DNA from: Parapedobacter pyrenivorans
GTDB taxonomy: Bacteria > Bacteroidota > Bacteroidia > Sphingobacteriales > Sphingobacteriaceae
Assembly (NCBI RefSeq): GCF_014636865.1
Contig: NZ_BMER01000001.1
Coordinates: 794,718-858,717, forward strand
Length of the DNA: 64,000 nt
Direction of reading: 5' to 3'
Numbering within the stretch: the first letter of the stretch is position 1; every line of letters starts with the position of its first letter. The notes under the pieces are model-generated. The model saw only the letters and a list, made by a program, of their open reading frames with translations, ran no database searches and was not told the DNA's origin. A program made the translations under genes and the position numbers. Shown here piece after piece: positions 37,549 through 45,529 of the stretch.

Positions 37549-38397
37549 CTACTCGATTAAATGAACATCCGCAACCACGGGTAAATGATCCGATGGATAC
37601 CGTTGGTCCTTTGCATCGGTTAATACCGCATACTTTGCCACCTCAAAATCCTTACTTACAAATATGTAGTCGATGCGATTCTTCATTGGAGCTGTAAACC
37701 GGAAGGAATTAGTGGTACCGACCGGACCGTACGGCGGCTGTTTGGTTATTGTATAGGCATCGTTCAGTATGGCCGACATACCTTTGATCTGCTCGGTCTC
37801 CGGTGTTGAATTAAAATCCCCCATACAGATGACCGGAGCGTCCTTTGCGATTTCCTTAATTTTTGCAACCATCAGTTTTCCGGATTCCTTACGGGCAATC
37901 ACGCCTTGATGATCAAAATGTACATTGAATACGTAAAACTCCTTTTTCGTCCCCTTATCTGCGAATTTTGCCCACGAACAGATTCGGTTGCAACAGGTAG
38001 CGTCCCAGCCGAGTCCCGGCTCTCCGGGTGTCTCGCTCAGCCAGAAATTACCAGAGTCAACGATACGGAAACGGTCTTTTTTATAGATGATTGCCGAATG
38101 TTCTCCGGCTTGTTTTCCGTCGTCGCGACCTGCACCAAAGTATGCATACTCCGGCAGTTCAAGGATATCGGTCAACTGGTGTACAAATCCTTCCTGCGTA
38201 CCGATGATATCAAAATCATGGTAGCGGATCAATGCTTTTACATTTTCTTTCCGGTTTGGCCAGGCATTCAGGCTATCTCTAGGCGTATCCATCCGGAGAT
38301 TGTAACTGGCCACGCGGATTTCAGCTACATCCGTTTTTTGCGAAAAGGCAGCAGCACTATAGAAACAGAAGAAAAGAATTAGAAAATACGATTTCAT
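37549..38397 (-). CDS. Secreted endonuclease/exonuclease/phosphatase (EEP) family protein
   Basis: DNase I-like fold protein of 282 residues with a signal peptide (MKSYFLILFFCFYSAAAFSQ). Catalytic motifs are ASYNLRMD (Asn), DIIGTQEGF (Glu), VHFDHQGV (His in the NVHFDH strand), CMGDFNSTPET (Asp/Asn), and PSDHLPVVADV (Asp-His). The superfamily includes DNases, sphingomyelinases and inositol-polyphosphate 5-phosphatases. A location between two SusCD pairs and beside inositol genes suggests a phosphodiester or phosphate bond of an inositol compound as target, but sequence alone cannot exclude a nuclease. Confidence 0.88.
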   Translation of the reverse strand: MKSYFLILFFCFYSAAAFSQKTDVAEIRVASYNLRMDTPRDSLNAWPNRKENVKALIRYHDFDIIGTQEGFVHQLTDILELPEYAYFGAGRDDGKQAGEHSAIIYKKDRFRIVDSGNFWLSETPGEPGLGWDATCCNRICSWAKFADKGTKKEFYVFNVHFDHQGVIARKESGKLMVAKIKEIAKDAPVICMGDFNSTPETEQIKGMSAILNDAYTITKQPPYGPVGTTNSFRFTAPMKNRIDYIFVSKDFEVAKYAVLTDAKDQRYPSDHLPVVADVHLIE

Positions 38398-38420
38398 GAT
38401 GATTATATTTAGAATGAATA

Positions 38421-38447
38421 GGGCAGTTGCAGATCGTGCAACTGCCC
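38421..38447. other. Strong hairpin between susD (pair 1) and the EEP gene
   Basis: GGGCAGTTGCA (38421-38431) pairs perfectly with TGCAACTGCCC (38437-38447), 11 bp with a 5-nt loop. No long T-run follows on the minus strand (TATTCATTC). It may stabilise the 3' end of a susCD message or partly terminate, giving high susCD and lower downstream expression. Confidence 0.6.
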
Positions 38448-38457
38448 CAGATCCCCA

Positions 38458-40230
38458 TTACCAGTCGGGGTTCTGACTTAAGTTTTCATTTACATCCCGC
38501 GCCGCTTGGGGGATGGGGTACAGATACTTTTTATCCAACCATTCCCGTTCACCTGGGTTCCAGATTACTTCTCCGGAGGTACCATTTGAAAGCTGTATCC
38601 TTCCCACCGCCGCTGAAGATGATACATCTACGAATGCGATAGAAGGATTAGACGGTGTGGGTCGTGTGCCCTGGTAGAAACAAACGTCCATCACGCCGTC
38701 GCCATTCAGATCCTGTTCGCCCAGCTCAGGCACGTAGATACCGTTCATGGGAGCCTCTTGGAAAAGCTCCCCGATATGCCATCGCCTCAAATCGTCAGGG
38801 CGAAGCCCTTCAAACACCAATTCGACTGCCCGCTCGCGCATGACTTCCAGCAGTACGGGATTGGTAAACTTACCTAAGTAATAGTCCACCAAATACGGAT
38901 CAGCAGCAGTCGGCATGGTGGTCAATGTGGAGCCTGTGATACCTGCACGCTGGCGCAGTGCACCGATGGTAGCGGTCCATTCTGTATTGTTCATCGTACC
39001 GAATTCGGCCAGTGCTTCGGCTTTGTTGAGCAACACCTCACCCCACCGCATGACGATGTGCGCATTGTCGTTCCGACTTTCGTCATCATAGGGGAACCGC
39101 TCGTCATAACACCATTTGATGGGCTGATAACCGGTAAATGTTTGATTGAAGTTGGGGGCCGCCACTACCGGAACTGCGTTTTCTGTACGCTGGTAATCTC
39201 CCAAACGGACGGTCTGCTTTAAGCGCAGATCGCGATCCTTGACCTCATCGACAAAAGGCGTCATTTCATAATTCGGATCATCGGTAAAACGCGTCCCATC
39301 CAACTTAAGGTAAGTATTCACGAAATTACGGGTCAGGCTTGGCCGGTTGCCATAGGTAGGGCTGATGAACCGGCGGTTTGCCGAGCTGAATACCTGCAAA
39401 CTGGCATCCAGGGCCACAGCGAGAATCGTTTCATCGGCGTACGGGACTTTCGTTATAAATAATTCGCGGTAAGACCGGTCTGATGCTGCTGATTGGTGCA
39501 GCGTATAGCCGGTAACCGCGTTGGCGGCATCCACCACGTGCTGGAACCAGGCATCGGCTGTCGATTGCATATCATACCGGGTGTGGTATTTCCTGAATGA
39601 AGCCTCAAAAAGGCATATCCGCGTCTTATAAGCCCGTGCTACATTTTGGGTAATCCGTGTGCAGGATGGGTCGCTTGTCAGTGTAATGTTGGCAATGGCA
39701 TAGTCCAAATCGGCCAGCACGTTATCCATGACCTCAAAACGGCTCGTCCGTTCGCCATATAACATCGCCTCATCGCCCACTTCGATGGTTTTATCGATCC
39801 AAGGCACATCGCCGAAGCGCCGCACCTTCTCGAAATAAAACAAGGCCCGGAAGAATCGTGCCATGCCGATGTAGTGGTTCTTTTCGGGCACCGCACTCTT
39901 TTCTGCATTTTCGATGAAATAGTTAATATTCCGCAGATCGTCCCAATCTGTCGTATTCCACCCCGAACTGGTAATCGGGCTCAGCGCACCGGGGGCCAAT
40001 AGGTCATCCACGCCGTTGCGAGCGACCAGGTCCGAATTGTCGTCACCTTGAAACACCCCTACATCCGTGCCGGGCAGGATGTCATAAAATGAATTGGCGT
40101 AAAGGTCCATCCCGCTTGCCGAACCGAATATGGCTTGATTCGTTGCGGTATCCACGGGCATCTCGTCCAAATCACAGGCGGCAAAGGGTAAGATGGCCAC
40201 CAATGTTAAGATATAATGAAATTTCTTCAT
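38458..40230 (-). CDS. SusD/RagB-type outer-membrane lipoprotein, pair 1
   Basis: Lipoprotein of 590 residues with lipobox LPFAAC (Cys19). SusD features are YIGMARFFRALFYFEKVRRF followed by GDVPW, the HIVMRWGEVLLNKAEALAEF segment, and the C-terminal VMRERAVELVFEGLRPDDLR then RWHIGELF. It should form the substrate-binding lid of the 1090-residue SusC encoded 20 bp upstream. Confidence 0.94.
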   Translation of the reverse strand: MKKFHYILTLVAILPFAACDLDEMPVDTATNQAIFGSASGMDLYANSFYDILPGTDVGVFQGDDNSDLVARNGVDDLLAPGALSPITSSGWNTTDWDDLRNINYFIENAEKSAVPEKNHYIGMARFFRALFYFEKVRRFGDVPWIDKTIEVGDEAMLYGERTSRFEVMDNVLADLDYAIANITLTSDPSCTRITQNVARAYKTRICLFEASFRKYHTRYDMQSTADAWFQHVVDAANAVTGYTLHQSAASDRSYRELFITKVPYADETILAVALDASLQVFSSANRRFISPTYGNRPSLTRNFVNTYLKLDGTRFTDDPNYEMTPFVDEVKDRDLRLKQTVRLGDYQRTENAVPVVAAPNFNQTFTGYQPIKWCYDERFPYDDESRNDNAHIVMRWGEVLLNKAEALAEFGTMNNTEWTATIGALRQRAGITGSTLTTMPTAADPYLVDYYLGKFTNPVLLEVMRERAVELVFEGLRPDDLRRWHIGELFQEAPMNGIYVPELGEQDLNGDGVMDVCFYQGTRPTPSNPSIAFVDVSSSAAVGRIQLSNGTSGEVIWNPGEREWLDKKYLYPIPQAARDVNENLSQNPDW

Positions 40231-40249
40231 GATTGTCGTCCTCGCTAGA

Positions 40250-43200
40250 TTAAAAATTAACAGTTAGACCCATCGATATGGTTTTGAGCATCGGATAGTT
40301 ATATCCATCGCCGCTTGTCCCACCACTCAAATCCCTGTCTGAACCGTAGATATTGGTCACATCGGTGTCTTTGGTCCATTTGTACATTGGCGACCAGGTC
40401 CACAGATTCTCCGCAGAGACATACAGCCGCAGATCGTTGGCGTGCAGTTTGGAAATCAACCGCTTCGGCAGCGAGTAACCAATTTGGAGGTTACGCAAAC
40501 GGATATAGGCCGCATTCTGCAAGTAGCGGTCGTTCGCTTCCCTTAACGCACGTCCACTACCCTGAGCGACGTAGCCTACCAATCGTGGTAGGTAAGCATC
40601 GAAGTTGCCCAACTCCGGTCGGAACATGTTGTCTTCATGCCAGCGGGGGTACTGGTTGTACGGACGATTGTATTGCCCCCAAAACCGTGCCTCTGCCGAA
40701 GGGTAGTAATCCTGCTTCAGTACCCCTTGGAAAAAGGCCGAGAGGAAAAAGCCATTCCAGTCCCCGTTCAAATTAAATCCGTAAGTATAGCGCGGCTCCG
40801 AGTTACCGATAATGGATTTATCGCCAGGGTTGAATACCGTATTATCACCTTGATAAATGATATCATCGCCATCCAGGTTTCTAAACTTCAAGTCTCCAAC
40901 ATAATTTTTCCGCGTGTTGGTATTAGGGACATTGGCTTGGGAAGGTGAGTTAGCGATTTCCTCTTCCGATCGGAACAATCCCTCGACTTGATATCCCCAA
41001 ATCTCGCCTACCCGCATACCTGCATATGGATCCGTCAGCCGTTTCTCTTCGTTGTTGAATTTTGTAATCGTCGCCCGGTAGTCAGCCATCGTTACCCGGA
41101 CATCATACGTAAACGGCTTTTCGGCCATGGCAAACTGATCGCGCCATGTCAGGGAAACTTCCCATCCGGTCGTTTCTAAATCGGCGTAGTTGCCTTTTGG
41201 CACGGTAGTCCCGTAAATTGCCGGCAGCGTAGGCCCAACGGTAAACATATCGCTCGTCCAGCGTCGGTACAGATCCCCCACAAACTGGAGCCGGTTATTC
41301 AAGCTGGAAAATTCGAGTCCCAGGTTACCCGTAGTTGATGTTTCCCAGGTTAGCCCTGCGGGTATTACCCCAGGCTGCCCGGTGCGCTGCGGCCGTACGC
41401 CGTTGATAATGCGACCCGATTGCGAAATCGCAAAGTTTTCGGTAAATGAATACGGATTGATATTCCCGTTCCCCAGCGAACCGTAGGACGCACGGAACTT
41501 CAGGTTAGACAAAGCTGTTGGGTTTACGTTCCAGAACGGCTCCTCCGAAATCCGCCAACCGATAGACGCCGATGGGAAAAATGCCCACTGCTGATCATTC
41601 GGAAACTTAGACGATCCGTCGTACCGGCCGTTGACTTCCAGCAAGTAACGTTCTTTGAAATTATAGTTTACCCGAAAGAATCCACCGGCTATTGCCCATT
41701 TCTTATTCCCGCCGGTGGTGACAATACTCTGCCCCAGCGCCAGGTTGATGTCATCCGCATCGGCATATACAATACCATTACGTCGCGCGGTCAGGCTTTT
41801 CTCCAACGACTGCTCGTAGTTGAAGCCAGCCAATAAGTTAAGGTTATGGGCATCATTAAATGATTTCACATAGTCGGCATAGACATTCGTTGCCAGGTAA
41901 TCGGTCGTCTGTCTGAATTCCTGCAGGTCATTGGTGTTCGTGCCGGTATAGCCAATTACACCCTCATACCGGCTATAAGGCACCTGTACCCGATTTTGCT
42001 GCGCCCCGATGTCCGAACTTTGAAAAGTAAAGTCGCTACGTAGCGTCAAACTCTTATCCAAAAATGTCGCGGTAGCCGCCACCCGATTTTTCAGGAAACG
42101 GCGTCCTTCATCCTCGGCGTTTCTTCCAATGTATTGATCGCCTACCGTGTAAGCCGCTGGGAACGACAACGTACCATCGGGATTCAACAACGGCGCCAGG
42201 GGGTGCCCCTCGTCTGCCATATTACGCCAGATACCACTTCCTTCACCCACATTGAGCGGTTGGTGGTATTCCATCCGTGAGTATTCGGTGTTATTTTCCA
42301 ATTGCAACCAAGGCGTCAGCTGGATGTTTCCTTTGGCACGTAGGTTATACATGCTGTACGTATCTGAGTTATAGCGAAACAGTCCATCCTGACCATTATA
42401 ACGGCCACTCACATAGAACGCGGCCTTATCGTTACCGCCTGAAAGCGCCAGGTTGTGATCCTGAGCGAAGAATCGTTCCTTATACAATTCCCGATACCAA
42501 TCCGTGCTGTAAAAGTACTGGTACTCACCGGTAGAGGGATTTACCTCAATCCGTGGCAATGAGGGGTCCTCCCATCTTCTTTTGATCTCGGCTAGGTAAG
42601 CTGGTGAAAAAGGCAAGGTCTTATTTACCGCTGTCGGGGTGTTACCATTATCGTTCCACCGCGACCATGCATCGCTGAATCCCTGTGCCCATGGGTAGGA
42701 ATCCGTGATATTATCCGGGATTGTCGTCGGTGATTTTGAGGACAGGTTAGTCGAATACGTGATCGAGGTCTTCCCTTCCACCGCAGCTTTGGTCGTAATC
42801 AAGACAACGCCGAATGCAGCCCGTGCCCCGTAAATGGATGCCGAAGATGCGTCCTTCAATATCGATATGCTCTCGATATCATTGGGATTCAGCATCCTTG
42901 GGTCGCCTTCTACGCCGTCGATTAAGATCAGTGCGCTACCACCCTGGCCAATCGAGGTTGTTCCCCGGACATTGAATTCGGGCGACTGGGTCGGCTTTCC
43001 ATCAAACATTTTAATATTTAAGTTGGGTACGACGCCCACCAGTCCTTGTGAAATATTTGGAATGGGTCGATTCTGAAAAACTTCAGCCGTTACTTGGTCT
43101 ACAGCGCCGGTTAGGTTAACTTTCCGCTGTGTACCATAACCCACAACCACGACCTCGCTCAGTGCATCGGCTTCTTCGGTCAAAACAAAATTGGCATCTA

Positions 43201-43522
43201 CACTGGCACCTTCGCGTACAGTCACGGTCACCTGTTGTGTACCGTAAGAAATATAAGAAGCCTCAACGATGTGTTCACCCGGTGCTACAACCAAGGAGAA
43301 TTGGCCGTCATCGTCCGTGGCAACACTTTGTTGTTGGCCGGCAATGCGTACGCTCGCACCCGACAAGGGCGAACCTTGCGCATCAGTCACACGGCCGACG
43401 ATACGGCCTGTCTGCTGGGTTTCATAGTTGGTTGATGCATGCAGCAAAGGCCCGTCTGCTGCGATAATAAAATAAAGTAAAGCTATTCTTACATACCATT
43501 TACCTCGTAATAAATGATTCAT
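40250..43522 (-). CDS. SusC/RagA-type TonB-dependent receptor, pair 1
   Basis: Outer-membrane importer of 1090 residues: N-terminal signal region, carboxypeptidase-regulatory-like domain (about 38-115), EVVVVGYGTQRKVNLTGAVD, plug motif DASSASIYGARAAFGVVLIT, and a barrel ending MLKTISMGLTVNF. It is about 100 residues longer than the pair 2 receptor. It has a long 5' region (about 345 nt if the promoter at 43873-43902 is used) with a small ORF and hairpins. No anti-sigma/ECF sigma pair is nearby, so control is probably by the LacI proteins. Confidence 0.94.
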   Translation of the reverse strand: MNHLLRGKWYVRIALLYFIIAADGPLLHASTNYETQQTGRIVGRVTDAQGSPLSGASVRIAGQQQSVATDDDGQFSLVVAPGEHIVEASYISYGTQQVTVTVREGASVDANFVLTEEADALSEVVVVGYGTQRKVNLTGAVDQVTAEVFQNRPIPNISQGLVGVVPNLNIKMFDGKPTQSPEFNVRGTTSIGQGGSALILIDGVEGDPRMLNPNDIESISILKDASSASIYGARAAFGVVLITTKAAVEGKTSITYSTNLSSKSPTTIPDNITDSYPWAQGFSDAWSRWNDNGNTPTAVNKTLPFSPAYLAEIKRRWEDPSLPRIEVNPSTGEYQYFYSTDWYRELYKERFFAQDHNLALSGGNDKAAFYVSGRYNGQDGLFRYNSDTYSMYNLRAKGNIQLTPWLQLENNTEYSRMEYHQPLNVGEGSGIWRNMADEGHPLAPLLNPDGTLSFPAAYTVGDQYIGRNAEDEGRRFLKNRVAATATFLDKSLTLRSDFTFQSSDIGAQQNRVQVPYSRYEGVIGYTGTNTNDLQEFRQTTDYLATNVYADYVKSFNDAHNLNLLAGFNYEQSLEKSLTARRNGIVYADADDINLALGQSIVTTGGNKKWAIAGGFFRVNYNFKERYLLEVNGRYDGSSKFPNDQQWAFFPSASIGWRISEEPFWNVNPTALSNLKFRASYGSLGNGNINPYSFTENFAISQSGRIINGVRPQRTGQPGVIPAGLTWETSTTGNLGLEFSSLNNRLQFVGDLYRRWTSDMFTVGPTLPAIYGTTVPKGNYADLETTGWEVSLTWRDQFAMAEKPFTYDVRVTMADYRATITKFNNEEKRLTDPYAGMRVGEIWGYQVEGLFRSEEEIANSPSQANVPNTNTRKNYVGDLKFRNLDGDDIIYQGDNTVFNPGDKSIIGNSEPRYTYGFNLNGDWNGFFLSAFFQGVLKQDYYPSAEARFWGQYNRPYNQYPRWHEDNMFRPELGNFDAYLPRLVGYVAQGSGRALREANDRYLQNAAYIRLRNLQIGYSLPKRLISKLHANDLRLYVSAENLWTWSPMYKWTKDTDVTNIYGSDRDLSGGTSGDGYNYPMLKTISMGLTVNF

Positions 43523-43538
43523 TACACACTAATTTTTG

Positions 43539-43580
43539 CCTCCAAAGTGTCAAGTCTATTCCTTTTCCTATCTTTGGAGG
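43539..43580 (-). promoter_or_regulatory. Hairpin just upstream of susC start
   Basis: CCTCCAAAG (43539-43547) is the exact complement of CTTTGGAGG (43572-43580), a 9-bp stem with a 24-nt loop in the susC leader, its proximal arm 17 nt before the ATG. It could control ribosome access. On the plus strand TATCTTTG (43569-43576) inside it resembles a -7 box. Confidence 0.45.
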
Positions 43581-43581
43581 T

Positions 43582-43690
43582 AAGGTGATACCATATCGTG
43601 TTACTCGTCGGGGAAGCAATCACAGATGTCCAGTCTAAGTGCATTCCCAAAATCAGACCGGTGCGGCACTTTGCCGCACCTATCTTTTTT
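43582..43690 (+). ncRNA. Candidate cis-antisense small RNA over the susC leader
   Basis: On the plus strand a TAnnTTTG box (TATCTTTG, 43569-43576) is followed about 85 nt later by a 9-bp GC-rich hairpin (GGTGCGGCA 43660-43668 with TGCCGCACC 43672-43680) and a T7 run (43685-43691), a good rho-independent terminator in the plus direction. The resulting RNA of about 105 nt would be antisense to the susC leader. Antisense RNAs at susC starts (for example DonS) are known in Bacteroides. No good -33 box is seen, so this is tentative. Confidence 0.3.
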
Positions 43691-43691
43691 T
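43660..43691 (+). terminator. Rho-independent terminator-like hairpin on the plus strand in the susC leader
   Basis: The stem is GGTGCGGCA/TGCCGCACC (9 bp, 3-nt loop CTT) followed by TATC and seven T on the plus strand. On the minus strand the same hairpin sits between the small ORF at 43704-43799 and susC, followed only by ATTTTG, so it could also act as a weak attenuator in the susC transcript. Confidence 0.5.
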
Positions 43692-43703
43692 CCGGTATTC
43701 GTG

Positions 43704-43799
43704 CTATCGCCCTCCTTTTTTAATCGTTACGTCATCGAATAAATTCAGCAAATTTCTGGTAATAATCGCATTGCGGTTGGTACTTGTGGTTAACTCCAT
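43704..43799 (-). CDS. Candidate 31-residue leader ORF upstream of susC
   Basis: ATG to TAG frame encoding MELTTSTNRNAIITRN and LLNLFDDVTIKKGGR. It would be the first ORF in the transcript from the promoter at 43873-43902. Its composition looks protein-like, and it ends just before the hairpin at 43660-43680. I do not recognise a family. It could be a regulatory leader peptide, a small membrane-free peptide, or chance. Confidence 0.35.
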   Translation of the reverse strand: MELTTSTNRNAIITRNLLNLFDDVTIKKGGR

Positions 43800-43872
43800 G
43801 TTATCTTTGTTTTAATGGTCCATCATTGCCACGGTTCCCCGACTTCTGGGGTTGGTCTTCATACCCGCTAGT

Positions 43873-43902
43873 GGTTAGTATATTTATAATTGCAACAACA
43901 AA
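43873..43902 (-). promoter_or_regulatory. Probable promoter of the susC (pair 1) operon
   Basis: On the minus strand TTTG (43899-43902), 18 nt, then TACTAACC (43873-43880), a partial match to TAnnTTTG. The block around it is a near-duplicate of that upstream of the GDPD gene (44898-44927), with operator C at an identical distance upstream. Confidence 0.5.
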
Positions 43903-43946
43903 CTAATCAGTTTTTCACCAATAAATCAAGCCGTTGAGCAGCTATC

Positions 43947-44753
43947 TCAACGCAAAGGTTTGCGTTCTTTGAAGAACTCGGTACAACATTCAATCTGGTC
44001 GGTATTGATGATATCTACACCCATTTCATAAAGTGTATTCCACGCCGTAGGCCCGTCGGGCGTGCCCCAAAACCGAAATTTCTTGCCCATTCCATGTGCC
44101 TGATCGATAGCTTCCGTAACCCGTTCGAAATCCTTGTCGGTCAACGAATCCTTCCCATTCCATGTTGCATAGCCGGAAAACGACGCACTGACGAATGCCA
44201 CACGTTCCAACTGGTCTTCGGTGTAGTCAACACCAAGTCGTCCGTCAAACTGGATGTAGCCTGGAAAGTCAGCAAACGCTTTTGGTTCTGGCATCGCTCC
44301 GGAAATCACCACAGTTACTGCATGGGGGTTTACGGTCTCGTCAAATACAGCGGAGTGATTGGCAATGAGATTAATCACCTGCTGCAACGTGTTAGCGGCC
44401 GGTGTTTTCAGATCGATTAGGAGCACGAATCGATTGTCCGAAGCCACCCAAGCCCTGCCGCCGTTCGACGCAAACGTGTCCACGATAGGCTTGATGTACA
44501 ACGCCTCCAGTGTCCGATGAGGTTGCAGTTCCTCCCGGTCGTGCCCCACCAATAGTAGCCCGTCGACGGCAAATACGTCCGCTTCAATCGTATAAGCCCG
44601 TTGCGCATAAGCCTGATAAAAAGGCATTCGCTGGTGATAGTCGTTATGCGCATGGATTAACACACGGCCTTCCTGAGCTGCTACCCAGTGTATTGATCCG
44701 CAGTAAACACCAATCAATAACGCATATAATTTGAAACTGAAAATGCTACTCAT
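43947..44753 (-). CDS. Secreted GDPD/PI-PLC-like phosphodiesterase
   Basis: Protein of 268 residues with a signal peptide ending near HWVAAQ. It belongs to the PLC-like TIM-barrel phosphodiesterases: LIHAHNDYHQRMPFYQAYAQ corresponds to the first His motif, TIEADVFAVDGLLLVGHDRE to the GDPD metal Glu-Asp and second His, and WGTPDGPTAWNTLYEMGVDI, then NTDQIE, to the last strands. Substrates in the superfamily are glycerophosphodiesters or phosphoinositides. Next to inositol catabolism, glycerophosphoinositol or phosphatidylinositol is a reasonable but unproven target. Its last five codons (Arg-Lys-Pro-Leu-Arg) form operator C. Confidence 0.87.
   Translation of the reverse strand: MSSIFSFKLYALLIGVYCGSIHWVAAQEGRVLIHAHNDYHQRMPFYQAYAQRAYTIEADVFAVDGLLLVGHDREELQPHRTLEALYIKPIVDTFASNGGRAWVASDNRFVLLIDLKTPAANTLQQVINLIANHSAVFDETVNPHAVTVVISGAMPEPKAFADFPGYIQFDGRLGVDYTEDQLERVAFVSASFSGYATWNGKDSLTDKDFERVTEAIDQAHGMGKKFRFWGTPDGPTAWNTLYEMGVDIINTDQIECCTEFFKERKPLR
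43951..43964. promoter_or_regulatory. LacI-family operator C (susC pair 1), inside the GDPD coding end
   Basis: CGCAAAGGTTTGCG is an inverted repeat identical to sites B and D. It lies within the last codons of the GDPD gene, 48 bp upstream of the susC -33 box. The start of the CAATAAATCAAG block is 20 nt away, exactly as at site D. Confidence 0.7.
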
Positions 44754-44897
44754 ATCAACTATTCCAGACTAATGCATGGTTTTATTTCCAACGCAAGTAT
44801 ACCACTACCACTCAAACTTGCCATTAATTCGGTGTTACTTTTCTAGTGTAGATTAAAACCAGATCAGCAAAATCCGCTAAAACCAGCGTGGTAAGCA

Positions 44898-44927
44898 TGT
44901 ATGTATAATTTATAATTGTATAGCAAA
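44898..44927 (-). promoter_or_regulatory. Probable promoter of the GDPD gene
   Basis: On the minus strand TTTG (44924-44927), 18 nt, then TACATACA (44898-44905). It belongs to the duplicated module (compare 43873-43902). The leader to the GDPD start is about 140 nt with no further feature seen. Confidence 0.45.
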
Positions 44928-44975
44928 CTAATCGCTTTTTAGCCAATAAATCAAGGGGTTCCAGCGGCACCCAAG

Positions 44976-44989
44976 CGCAAAGGTTTGCG
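44976..44989. promoter_or_regulatory. LacI-family operator D (GDPD gene)
   Basis: CGCAAAGGTTTGCG, identical to sites B and C, lies 223 bp upstream of the GDPD start and 48 bp upstream of the proposed -33 box, the same geometry as site C. Confidence 0.7.
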
Positions 44990-45013
44990 TAAGGTGCGAC
45001 AGAGCAACCACAT

Positions 45014-45091
45014 TTAAAAATAACCTAAGATTTGCTCCCTAAAGGCATCGTTGAGCAAAGTGCTGATCATCTTTCCGTTCTTGGTCGCCAT
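45014..45091 (-). CDS. Possible 25-residue small ORF or gene remnant
   Basis: ATG-to-TAA frame MATKNGKMISTLLNDAFREQ plus ILGYF. The frame stays open about 20 codons further upstream before a stop within the 11-bp repeat array, so it may be the end of a decayed gene. It has protein-like composition, but it is too short for a family call. Confidence 0.2.
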   Translation of the reverse strand: MATKNGKMISTLLNDAFREQILGYF

Positions 45092-45097
45092 GTGGAT

Positions 45098-45185
45098 GGT
45101 ATCTCGGTATATATCCGGTATAACTTTAATAGCTATCCAGTAGTTGTCCAGTAGCTATCCAGTATGACTCCAGTATATATTCAGC
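45098..45185. repeat. Degenerate array with strict 11-bp period (8 units)
   Basis: Eight consecutive 11-mers in one phase: ggtatctcggt, atatatccggt, ataactttaat, agctatccagt, agttgtccagt, agctatccagt, atgactccagt, atatattcagc. The core CCAGT recurs at the same offset. It shares the period, not the sequence, with the array at 21341-21516. It lies in the gap between the GDPD gene and the plus-strand lacI gene. Function unknown. Confidence 0.75.
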
Positions 45186-45529
45186 TTTTAGATATTATAT
45201 AGCTACTGGATATCCGTTGAGCGATAACTTAAAATTACCCGTATTTTAGGGGACTATCCCCTAAGCGTGATTACTGCCTCATTATTCATTGTTACGTGAC
45301 AACAGGAAACCAAGCCCCGTAAGGCTCGGTGAATTGGAAACCTCCAAATATAACGGCATGAGGCCGGCCCGCGAAGGCTATCTGCGGCCAACAACCAAAT
45401 CAACTATCAGTAAATCAGTGAGTTTTAAATACAGTTATCCTAAAGGCACAACACTCATTTGGTTATCCGGCATATGTTAACGAACTTAGGGACATCATAA
45501 CGATACGACTACCAATTTAATAATCCCTA
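45186..45529. other. Intergenic region upstream of the plus-strand LacI gene; no confident feature
   Basis: These 344 bp contain an open frame of 63 codons on the plus strand (45289-45480) whose middle reads ELETSKYNGMRPAREGYLRP. I recognise no family, and its composition (Arg, Pro, Ser, Thr) does not look like neighbouring proteins. The stretch 45310-45400 is more GC-rich than the flanks. The lacI promoter should be near 45480-45525, but no clear TAnnTTTG was found. It may hold a mobile-element remnant; that is a guess. Confidence 0.3.

Noticed and set aside
43802-43809. TATCTTTG on the plus strand as a promoter -7 box
   Set aside because: No -33 element at 19-20 nt and no plus-strand gene downstream; probably chance.
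45098-45185. CRISPR array
   Set aside because: Units are 11 bp with no spacers and no cas genes are present.
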